A stretch of 53,423 bases of DNA, taken from the NCBI GenBank assembly GCA_001655205.1, contig LPNZ01010302.1, forward strand, positions 1-53,423, in the 5' to 3' direction. The DNA is from Lenisia limosa (lineage: Eukaryota > Breviatea). A program made the translations under genes and the position numbers. The notes below the pieces were generated by a model. The model was given only the letters and a program-made list of their open reading frames with translations, searched no databases and had not been told where the DNA came from. Positions 22,901 to 34,900 of this stretch are shown piece by piece; within the stretch, counting starts at the first letter, position 1; each line of letters begins with the position of its first letter.

Positions 22901-25900
22901 AAGCGCGTACCTCTTGACGATTAAAAAGAACTCTTATGTAGGCCGCAGGTCCCTTTAAGATAGTTGAAACGCTGCCATCATGCTTGCTATCTATATTAAC
23001 ATGTTCCATGAGCAAAATTTATTGTTATTTTGATTTTCCCATGCTCACATTCACCTCCCAGATCTACCATCGCCACACCATCACAGCCCAACGTACGACC
23101 AACTTTGGAGGTGTCACCGCTGGAAGGGCGTATCAAGGTTTGTCTGAGTGTATTAAAAAGAGCCATACTTATACGCCATGGTCTGACGGTTTAGTCTCTG
23201 TTGCTGAGGGTCAACGTCTCTATGTCGACTTTGACATTCAGTACCCTATCCTCGTAAGTGTGGTGTATTTTTGCGAATAAGATTGTTTTTTTTAGTTTCT
23301 TCCCCACTGATGATGCTCTTGAACCTGACCGACTCAGGGCTATTTTGGAGCCTTCACTGGCGACTGTATTTCCAGTGGCAGCTTCAATGTTGGGAGGAGG
23401 GGCCAGCCAATTTGTGGACAATCCTTTGTCTGATTCGTTATTCGTTCAATTGTAACACAACTGTTGCTCTTAACATATTCTAGGTCAGTGGTGTGACGCT
23501 TACAGGCGTCGTTGTCAATACGGTAAGTGATGGCCTCCTGTGCTCTCTTTCCTCTGTGTTCCATTGTTTTGACAGCCTTATTTGATTCTGAGTCTCTAAC
23601 GCCTTAGGCTGATGTCCGCGGCACGACCGTAAACTCCGACAAGTACTTGCCCTATTGGGGTGCTGGGCTTGTTGCCAACTATGAGAACACAGGCCCCATC
23701 ATTTTCAACGACATCGTTTTGGAAGTGGACATCACCTACAAATATGGCAGCTTGTAAGAGAGGCACAAATATGGACTGTTTTGGTAGATACAATTATTTC
23801 AGCGTTTTGGTTTGCAATATTGTTAGCTTCTTGTTCCTGAGTAGCTCTACAACGGCTTTTGTTTTTGATTTTGCTTTTTGTGTTGGAATAACAAATTGCA
23901 AAGACTATTGACCGCTCAGCGTGTGGCTTCTTGGAGGGCTGACCAGCGCCGGCCTCACTGTCGACATTTCCGACATCAATATCCAAGGCCAACTCACCAC
24001 CACTGTGTCTACTAGTTACTACACAATCTTGATGACCGGAACCGTGGGCTTTGGAGGTTCTTCGAATCAATTCAATACATATTGCCGATCTCTTCCATAT
24101 TGCCTATTCATATATCAGACACCAATGCACTCGACCAGCAGCTACAGATTCCATAACATCCATTTGGAACACGCCTACAACTATAACAGCGAACTGTACT
24201 CAACCGGCTTCTTCGGCTTCTTCACCCAGGTAGTCCCCTTGCCCGACAATGAGGCGACAATCATCTTTTTTACCTCTGCAGCCTGACGCTGCTGATTTGG
24301 GACCCTACCCTGCTATCCGCTACAAGTCAACTTGCAACGACTGTACAGCCAACACCAGTGCCGACAAGCGAGTATACCTCGGTCTTGAACAGTACGCTGC
24401 GCTGGCAAGAAATATGGGCTACTGTACTGTTTTACAACTGGGGAGTAGTGATAAAAAGTACATACAAAGCCCTCCTCTGTACAGTCACACCATGTGTGTA
24501 GTAGCCGTGTATAGTAGCCAGCAGTATGAGCAGTTCAACCGACATTATTTCCATTGAATCAAAAGAGTTAACTATTTAGTCATACAACGAACTTCCTTTC
24601 GCCGCACAAAATTCAGTTCATTGGTGACATGCAGAACACATGCAACGAGCACTTAATGGATTATCGAATCAGAGATTTTGCTGACAATGTGTTCACATCC
24701 CGTCAGGTTTGTAAACTCCCTCCCTCCCCTATTATTTGAAAATTATCTACCTTCCGCTTGTTGTCCTCTAGCATCCCCTCACTACCTCAGAGGAACTACC
24801 ATGACCCGAGCGCTGTGGCTGTCAACCCCTACGATGTTGGTCTCTCCAAGGTTATTGAAGTATGTCGGTGGTCTACTTTGCGAAGACATGGCTTCAGACA
24901 TTCTGACTCGTTAGGTGGCCACTTGCGACGAATTCCGTCTTGGATTCACCGGATGGTTCGCTGAACGAGTCATGGTCGTCACTGCCGACCTCGATTGCTC
25001 CGCCGTCACCTTCACCGCGTCAGAAACTATGGTTGGCCAAGATATTATAATATTGCATAATATACTAAATCATATTAAAGCTTTCATGGACTCCTATAAT
25101 GAGTAGCCGCCATTAATGTGCTTGACAGCCGCATCATTTACTTTTAGCCCAAGGATAGCCTCATCATTTACGGAAACGGCCACACTGTCTCCGATATGAC
25201 ACTCACTGTATTGGGGGGAAAGATGTGTGGTGATATGTTTGAGATATTTAGTATAGAATCAGACTGTTCTCTCGAAGCTGTCATAGTACGTGTTATTTAT
25301 TACAAATGAGTAAAACGTTATTCTCACATCATTTGATCAACTCGACCTACCATTTAGCTCCCTCTCCAAGCCCTCATCTCAGACCACTCAACGTTCTACA
25401 TCTTTGACCTCAACTTCCTCCGATTAAAACGTGAGTATGGCCACTAGGCTTAACCCTTTATGTCGAGCTGCGAGTCACATCCTAGGTACCCTCAGTTCCG
25501 GCGCAGCGTCACCCGCCATCTTCACGTCCGCTCTGTCCAAATCGGTACGTTGAGACTTGATAAGAAAATCTATGATGATATATCCTCTGGGGTGACTTAG
25601 ACATGACCATCTGCACCATCCTTCTTGCTGACCATCAGCACCATCCCTCTTGCTAACATCCCAGACCCTTCTTCTTCAGAACGTTGATTTCACGGACATG
25701 TCAATTACTGGCGACTCCGGCTCCTCTGTGGGTGGCTTTTTTTTTATGTCGCCAGCTGTGAAATACTTTTTGGAATTGGAAACTCTTTCTAGCGGTATTC
25801 TGACACTGCTAGACCAAATTCGGCTTCTTTGGGCAGAAAATTGACGGCTATGTGGAACTCACTAATGTCAACATCGACACCACTTTCGACTCAACCACGG

Positions 25901-28900
25901 TATGTAAGGGGTTAACAGAACGATTCTCAAGCCCATCTGTTTTTTAGTAACTGCGAGAAACCTCTTCCTTCTCTGCGCTCACCCTGATAGATGGACTTCT
26001 CCCTCTTTGGAACCGGTAACCTTTATGACGTGACCTCGCACAACCTCACCAACGTCAACGTCACGGGAACCTTTACCGTCGGCACTTCGTTTGCCGGCCT
26101 TTTCCACGAGCAGAGCAGCCCACGTGCCATCTTCATTGACGGCTTTAATATGGATGTGTGTCAGGGTGGATAGCTTTTTGTTCCGTCTGTGTTTTTTTAG
26201 TAGTTTTCGCGTTTTTGAAATCGAGCCAACCTCTCAGGTGTCTGTGGTGGTCGCTGACAACACGGGTGCTTGCGGAGTTTACGGCCTGATTGCTGCGAGT
26301 AGCGATACGACTCAATACTCATTTATTGAGGTACAAGGGTTGCGCTGTCGTTTGTATTGTAATATAAACTATTATAGCTCAGTATTTGTGGGGATAATAT
26401 CATGATACTTTTGGTGAATGAGGAACCTTGTGCATATCCCTCCTTGCGCCTGAAACAGCACCATTTCGCTCACTCCCTGCAGATGACAAACAGTAACATT
26501 AGGATCCAAACGGACGCTTCTGTCCTACCTTGTGAGACAGCCGGTCTTGGCGGGTCCTATCCCGGCAGTGTGGTGTGTAGGGCTGATGGGTCTCATGTAG
26601 GGTAATATCTCAAGGATGTCCAGTGACACACTTGTTGACATTCTTAACTGTTTAGACTCTGACAAATGTCGGTGTAAACCTTGATCACTCCACCAACGCT
26701 GCAAGCTTTGCTGGCCTCTTTATTTCCCCAGGCTCTCTGCCTCTCAAGGTACGTCTTCTTCTTTTTCTTCTTCTTCTTCTTGTTTTTGTTCTTCTTCTTG
26801 TTCTAACAATCAGATCTCCGACTCTACGTTCAATATCCACGCTTCTCTCGGTGTTGACACAGTTAGTCTCTCTTATTCTCTATGGCTTTTCCATTAAACA
26901 AAGTTTTTTTGTGCGAATTCAACGGTGTAGCTCCTTGCGGGTGGTTTGGTGGCCACGCTCAACGAGCCGATGGGAGCCTCTCTCCAGGACTTCTCCTACG
27001 TCGTCAACTCCAATGTTGATATTCAGCTCACCACTCTCGCAGTTGGCGTTTACAATGAAGCATTGATATAAATGGCATGGCGGTAATAAACATTGATATA
27101 AATGGCATGGCGATAATACTTCCCTGTGTTGTATATCGTTTAACGCAATGCAGCCTGTCGCGAAGATTGGAGGCCTCTTTGGCCAGTTAGTGATGGCCGT
27201 TAGTGCCGATGATGAAAGTAACTCCGGGCCGTACGTCAGGTAGGCTGCCGGATGAACTGAACTTCCAGTTGTTTATATTTTCTTTGAGTCATGCCAACCT
27301 GGATGATAGTTGGTGTCTCAGTGTTAATTCTCAAAATTTATTTTTTCAGAAACATCAATGGTGTTATTTTTGTTGAAGGAGCCTCGGATCAGGTATGATT
27401 TCAGGATTCATAAGCCGCTCCACTCCCTCGATCCATTCGATAATCTGACACGGAACATTTCTGTGACCCCTTAGATTGCCGGATTCATTGCGGAGTGTTC
27501 AGGCAACACGCGGTTCACTTTCGGTGTTCTCGACTCTACCCTCAACTTAACCGTTTCCACTACAGCGGCTGATCACTCAAAGAGTGCTCTAATGATTGGG
27601 TAAAAGGGGCGCTTCTTGCGAGTAAATGAATGGAATTTTCCCCGTCGCACTCAGAAATCCCCTCACTCACTCCAGGTCTTCGCCCACCTCAACCAACGCC
27701 TTGTTTGGTCTCAGCAGAACCCGCATGCATCTTACATCTACCACCAATGGTGGGAGCAAGAGGAAATAAAATCTCAAGTAGTTTCAATGTTGCATATCAA
27801 TATTGTTTATTAATAGTATATCATAAATTGAGGCGTACGTACGTATCATACTATCTGTTATAATATTATAATATAACATATCATAAGAATAATTTGAGTG
27901 CAATAGCCGGTCCCGAACTCACCTTGAAGGGCTGAACCCATTTGCTGCCACGCCCAGTATGACCGTCTTTGGTGAACTGATGAAAAGCGACAGTGGCATC
28001 AACACAACTTTGGCTATTAATCCCTTCTTCAACACCTACTCTTATGACCATGAGTTCTCAGTAAGCCATCTTGAACCTGTATCTTTTCCTTTCTGTTTGA
28101 TAAAGTGTTTTGCTGATGCCATTTTCTGCCTTCAACGAGCCTTGTATTTCACCTTTCCCCCAGGAACTTGTAGACGATGAACCCGTCGGCACTTCAGCGC
28201 AGAAGGACATTGCACAGACGTCCTCCACCAAGAGGTTCTTTGCCTCGGAAAGTGACAAGCGCTCAGGCGATTTCTTGCTTTTCGATGTGAGCATCATTTG
28301 ACTATTGAAAATAAACCTGAGGTCGATTTTCAACTGATCAAACGAAATGGGTCTTTGCTTTAAAATTGTTTCTGAACATCTGAAGCATCTTGTTATCTTG
28401 TTAGAACACCGCTTACGGCACTTTTGCCATTCCTGGAACCACTGCCAGCCCTATGCCTCCTGTGATTGAAACTTACGCACAGAAGGTGTTTAAAGAATGT
28501 ATGTTAGGTTCATGATCGTATTAGAGGTCTGAACTTGGTGTAATTTTCCTTACAACATCTGACTTAGCGGCTCTTCCTTACAACATTTAGACTTAGCAAC
28601 CCTTCCTTACAAGGTCGACTTGCATTCCACCATTGCCTACAATGGAGTCTTCAACAAATTGGCTCTGGAAAATATTGGGCTTTTGAGAAATGTGAGTGTA
28701 ATTTAACTGTATGTTCACTTCAGGCTTATAAATTACCCAATATCCTCAATTTGCCCTCGATCAGTATTGACATTCCTCACCCCTCAGAAAAACCAGCAAG
28801 GACTGAAGCGAGGCACATTGTTTACCCAGGGCACGACTCCCGTTGATGAGCTCCTTCACCCTGAGAATCTCTCCATTGTCAGTATGCTTGGATTACAGTG

Positions 28901-31900
28901 AATAGACCTTGCTATTTGACGACCCGTCTCCAAATGAAACCCTGCTGGAGTTCATTGTTACTGTTTTTCTCCTCCAACCGCACACCCCCTTAACCACGCA
29001 GAAACATGCCGCACACCCTTCCCCAAGAATGCTAAGGGCTTTTACGACGTCGAGCGCGATGAGGACTACGCCTCCAACACAAACTACGACTTAGTCACAT
29101 TCATCGACAATGAGATCATCGTAGGTGGTGATTTCTTTGCTTCTATCCTATGCTCTTTCATCTACACTCCATGTCTGTTTAATGAAAAAAATTACCATGA
29201 AGGTGACTGCGTGTTTCATTGGAGAGCCCCTTATCACCGGGCCCATCACCTGTGACGCTGAGACTGGAGAGTGGCCTATCGCTTGTGAAGGTTCGTCCTA
29301 TTTCGTTGTTATCATGTTATACCATATTAGCCCATATAAACCTCTAATGTTGAACTCTCGACTTCTTTTATATCTTCCAGGAGTGCCTTGCAACTACATT
29401 CCCGAAATTGAGCACGGTTCTATCCTCTGCCCTTCCGGTATCTCCAACGGACAGGTTCGTACCTTCGTGCATCCAATTTTGCCTCTTGCAAGCAATGTTC
29501 AGTGTGTTAGGCCCATAAAGCAAAGGATTATACCGCAGCAGTCATGGGTGCTCCTTTTTGAACATCGTATTTTCGATGAAGCAAAGCGTGAAGGTGTCGG
29601 TTTCTGACAATTTAGTATTGTGATGTGGTGTGTGATGCTGGTATTCAACATCAGTTCTCGTACTATCTCACTTGCGGCGATGATGGAGAATGGAATGACG
29701 ACTTCGAACCTTGTTACCGTGAGGGGGTGAATCCTTGGTGAATACTTGAAACTCTTTACATCACACTTGACTTATTTAGGACGCTGCATTGAACCGCCTG
29801 CTGAATTTAACTGTGACCTCACCCGAATCCATGACGCCGATGCTTGCAGAGCCCCGGAATGTGTTGGAGGGTGAATTGCATTTACTCCTCCTCCCTCATA
29901 AGTTTTAGCTCTTAAACAAAAATACTTCCGTAAAAACTCAGATTTCCCTTCATCGAAATTTCCTTCGTTTACCCCCCCCCCNNNNNNNNNNNNNNNNNNN
30001 NNNNNNNNNNNNNNNNNNNNNNNNNNNNNNNNNNNNNNNNNNNNNNNNNNNNNNNNNNNNNNNNNNNNNNNNNNNNNACGGAACTTGGGAAATGCCAGCC
30101 TGCATTGGTGGGTGCCGTCTTTAGCATTTCGTTACATAATACCTGGGCACATCGTATCAATAGTTTGTTTTCCACACCCTGACCGTACAGAGCCCTGCCA
30201 TCTCGCTGCCGATACGTTCTATCTTGAGAACGGCTTCTACAAGTGCCCCCTTCACCAGGTTAGTAATCAGTTCTTAGAACATTTGCAATTGCACCATAGC
30301 ATTCTTTTTGAAGGAGCAACAAGCTCACCAGTGTAGAACGCCTCAGACATTGTCATGGGTGAGGAGTGCTACGTGGTCTGTGACGCCGGCTATGAGGCAG
30401 TTGACACGTCCGTCATGTGCGGCGAGTTCGGCTTCCAAGGCGAATGCAAATGTGGGTTGCGGTAGTGCTTATCGGTAACCGACATGACTAAGGCTTGGTT
30501 TCGGTTCGAACAATACCAGTAAAATGCCTTTTTTTTATAGAACTTGAACCTCTTACACCCAGTGCCTTGCGAATTCACCCTTGCTGAGGGGATGGAAGTG
30601 GTCTCACCGTTGACTAAGCACTACAGTGACACCGCGGTGGAGGTTTGGGGGGTGGAAGGAGGGCCCATTTCTTGGTGTGTAATATTGTATTGAGTATAAT
30701 ATGGTGGACAAGCCCAGGAGTTCTTTTTGCTGGTGAACACTTTTAAGCCCACGTGCCTTCATAGTTTTCTTTATTCAAAATTGCTGAGGTTTCATGCCTG
30801 CAGGTGACATGCGTTGCTGAAGGGTCCGTCCCGTCTACACCCTTCCTTGAACTTTCCGAGTTCTGCGGCTATGAACAGCTCTTCTGTATTAGTAAGCGTC
30901 AAACATTTATATATCCTTGGGATCATGGGATCATGTTTGAAGACATCACATCACTGCATGCTTTTATATTTGTCATGAAACTCTTATTTACCGTCAGCCC
31001 CCTGTCAAATCCCCGACATTGCCAACGGTACTATCACTTGTGACTCAGGTGAGTACGTCAAGATTCTGCACTCTGTTCTATACCTTTTCCAACCTTGGAT
31101 GGCTTACCTTGTTTCGTTTCTAACCCCTCAGAAACTGTATCATCAGACTCGGCTTGCCAGCTCTCCTGCAAGCCAGGATACAAGAAAAGCCAGGAATACG
31201 TATGACGGTCTTTCTGTCACCTCCTCATCCATTTCCCTTTCCAACTGGTTCAGGTATCATGTGATGCGTACGGAGTTTGGCCTGACGTTGAGTGTGTCAG
31301 TATGAAGGAAATTAGTTATTGTGTCTCTTTTCCGTGTTTTTATTCGTGTTTTTACCAGTTACTAACGTTCCGTCGTCCTGTTTTTAGGCTGATTTGACCC
31401 CTCGCAGAGTCATGTGAAGTGTTCTCAGAGTCGGCATACTCGCTTCAGGGATACAACACATCCGTGACGCTCTACGTCGGAGATGAGGTCAACGTCATCT
31501 GTGACTCTGGTGCGTTGGGACTCTGCTGCCATCTTGTGCCTAAGTATCTTCAACGTGAAAATACTCAAACGGGCTCTGTGAAATTGAAGGAATCCTCAAA
31601 AATACTGAATGATATGAATTGAAAATCCTCAAAAAACTGAATGTAGTCTTCTTATTCCCAGGCACCATCGCATCACAAGCGGCTGTCACTTGTCTTGATG
31701 ACGGTACATGGCCAACAGATATCTCCTGCCTTGGTGAGGAATTAGCCTTTTCTTTTGGCAAAGTGAACATCTTGAGAGCGCAAGATGTGGGGGATTTTGG
31801 CAAAGTTAACATCTTGAGAGCGCAAGATGTGGGGGGATTTTGTAGACATTACTGATCTCCTTAGTCCAATGTCAGACCATCCCCTCTTCGAACCCCTACA

Positions 31901-34900
31901 CCATCTTATGCGATGGCGGTATTATGGGTCCTGATGACTCCGTCTGCAACGTCACCTGCAATTCCGAGACGGCTGTGGGGGGGGGGGGGGGNNNNNNNNN
32001 NNNNNNNNNNNNNNNNNNNNNNNNNNNNNNNNNNNNNNNNNNNNNNNNNNNNNNNNNNNNNNNNNNNNNNNNNNAGGGTTGGTAACAACAGAACAAACAA
32101 AGCCCAGGCCAGGCCTGTCGCTTCTGTCATATTCTAAAATATATTTAAATAATTAATGTCATTTTTTCGTATTTGCAGAAATCTAATCCTTTATTAATTT
32201 GATTGATAGAACTCTTTAGGCCAGATACCGATTCTTGTCAACTTGACTAGTGTTTTTACTTGGGCTTGGTTCACCTCACTAGATCCCGAAATCGACCTCA
32301 ATCACGTGTAACTCAGACGGCACCTGGGATGCTGAGTACTGTATAGGTGGGAGCTCTTTCGAAATTATTCTTTTTTTTTTCTTTTTTTTTATTATTTACC
32401 TTATGTAATTTTAAACTGTCAGCTGAGGATTTCTACGAATACGAGTTCCGCATAACCCAACAGATTATAATTCTTTTTCAATTTATGCGTTCATCCCCCT
32501 CCCAGAAATGGTACCTTGTGAGTCTGAACCAGTCTTCGAATTCGGATCGGTCTCCTGTGATTCAGGCTTCCCCGCTAATTACTTCTCCAACTGCTCCCTC
32601 TCTGTGGGTGGTTTCTTCATGACTTGGCTGGAAATGACCTGAACAGTATTCATGAGATTATGATGGCATGTTAACTCTGACCCTTCAGTGCGACGCTGGC
32701 TACGCAGCCGTTGTCGATGAAACTGTCCAGTGCTCGGTGTACGGTAGATGGACACTTCTGCCAGAGTCCTGCATCAGTGGGCTGGTGGTCTTGACCAACC
32801 GTCTTGTCTGAAGCCTCTTCTTTCAGCACATCAAGTCCAACACTAACCCCTGTGTAGAGATCTGCGATGCGATACCCGCCCCAATTGAACCGATGGTCAC
32901 GATGCCCCCTGGGCTAATCACGCCCGATTCGCTCCTTGCCCTGGATTGCGGGGACAGTGAGGATCGGTTCGTACAGTGCAACGCCGATGGATCCTGGCCC
33001 CTTGACAATTGCCCAGACATGGCAGGCACGTGTCCATCCCTGGTGGCTCCATCAGAAATGTCTATTTCATGCACTGCTGATGTCCCTACCTTCTCAGACT
33101 CATGCACGGTATGATAACTCAAAGCTTTGAGCTGCGAGAGTTATTTGAAATGCTTCGCGTTCAACAAATACCAAACGATATGAAAATATGCATATCATAT
33201 CATATCATATACTAATATATTGTATATACTAGTATGTAAAGTGACCGGGGTAAGTCTTGACCTATTTTCTATGGGAAATCACATAGCAAATCGGCCAAAA
33301 CTTATCCTGGTCGCTGTATATATAACAAGAACAGTACACTCAGAGCCTACCTCATCTGTTTATGTATTCTGTAGGTAGCGTTAATATGGTGTAATCATAC
33401 CTACCATTGAAGTATACGATGATTAGTTTTTATTATTATTATTATTATATGTAGGGCAAACGATTGGGTGAATTAATATTATGCTACAATTTAATATCTC
33501 TTAAAAGCGCGATGGTGTGGACGGCTTCGGCCAGATACACCTTTATTTTTTATTTCTCATTGCTATATTTTATTATTNNNNNNNNNNNNNNNNNNNNNNN
33601 NNNNNNNNNNNNNNNNNNNNNNNGATTTCATTCATCACCTCCAGTCCACGTGTACATCTGGTGTTTCTTCACACTCGATTTTCACCTGTCAATCTGGCGC
33701 ATGGCCTACATTGAAATGTCTCAACGAGTGCGGCGACATGCCTGCTCCCTTGGTTGCGGACTGTTCCTTGCCTTTGACTGAAGGACAAACTTGTCCTGTC
33801 TCCTGCCCCGTTGACCAAAGTACTGTATGTTGGGTAGTATGGCCTCTGTACAAGCATATGATATACTAACAGCCTTGTTGAGGTTATTCTTAAAGCAAAC
33901 TCCATTTGTCAAGAGAGATTCCTTCAACTCACCCCATCAGTCGTCCGACTCAGACGCTGTGTGCGGCCCTTCAGGATGGACCAACCTCCCTACTTGCACC
34001 GGTTGGCTGACAATCCTTTTCACCGCCAACTCATTGTTGCATAGTATATTATATAACTCATTTCATGTTCCAGCTGTTTGTGACACCGTGACTGCCGGTA
34101 TTGCCAAGGTCACTGATCTCGAAGTCTCAAGCGTCGCCCTCATGGGCTCCGATTATACGGTAAATGGACACTCATGAGAAGCAAAGAGCAGAATCGCAGG
34201 TGTAACGCATCAGGTCGTATGCCCCACTGGTCAAGCCGCCACACAGAGCACCGTGTCATGCGAGGCTGACGGGTCTTGGTTCAATGACATTTACTGTAGT
34301 ATGCGGGTTGGATACATGATGGTCGAGTGAATCCTTCATTGTTTATCCTCTAATTCATGGATGATCGAACGTTACTCCGGTCTGATACCCTAGTTGACTA
34401 CACGGCTTGCACAACCCCCCAGTACGGGCTGGACCTGACATGTGCCAACGCCACGTCTTTAGAACCCGGCCAAATGTGCACTTTCGACTGTGTCAACGGC
34501 ACCCGGTTCCGAGGCGATAACTCCGTAAGCTTTCTTCAAAGATTGTTATGATATTGTACTCTCTTCTTCCAATACTTTTCATGCTCTCTTCTTCCAATAC
34601 TTTTCATGCTCTCTTCTTCCAATACTTTTCATTCTCTCTTCTTCCAATACTTTTCATGCTCTCTTCTTCCAATACTTTTCATGCTCTCTTCTTCCAATAC
34701 ACGGATGGGTGAAATGACTGGTTGGATTGCACTCAGCTTGACACCAATAACCAGACTTACTCTTGCAGGTCAACGCAACTTGTGAAGTTGATGGCACGTG
34801 GCCGACTATCTGTGTCAGTATGCGTTGGGAGCCTTTTTTGTCTTTTGCACTCTCATGTGCTACGAAACCGGCAAATAATCTCCTCTCTCCTCATGTAAAG

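Noticed and set aside
28225-28270. Furin-like processing site (Lys-Arg pairs)
   Set aside because: Dibasic pairs alone are too weak; kept only as a remark in the block description.
5788-28906. Bacterial origin of the window because of GLUG-like adhesin repeats
   Set aside because: The coding sequence is cut by dozens of spliceosomal-type introns and the window has an intron-containing eukaryotic tRNA.
34559-34702. CRISPR array
   Set aside because: Units are contiguous with no unique spacers, lie inside a eukaryotic intron and are pyrimidine-rich.
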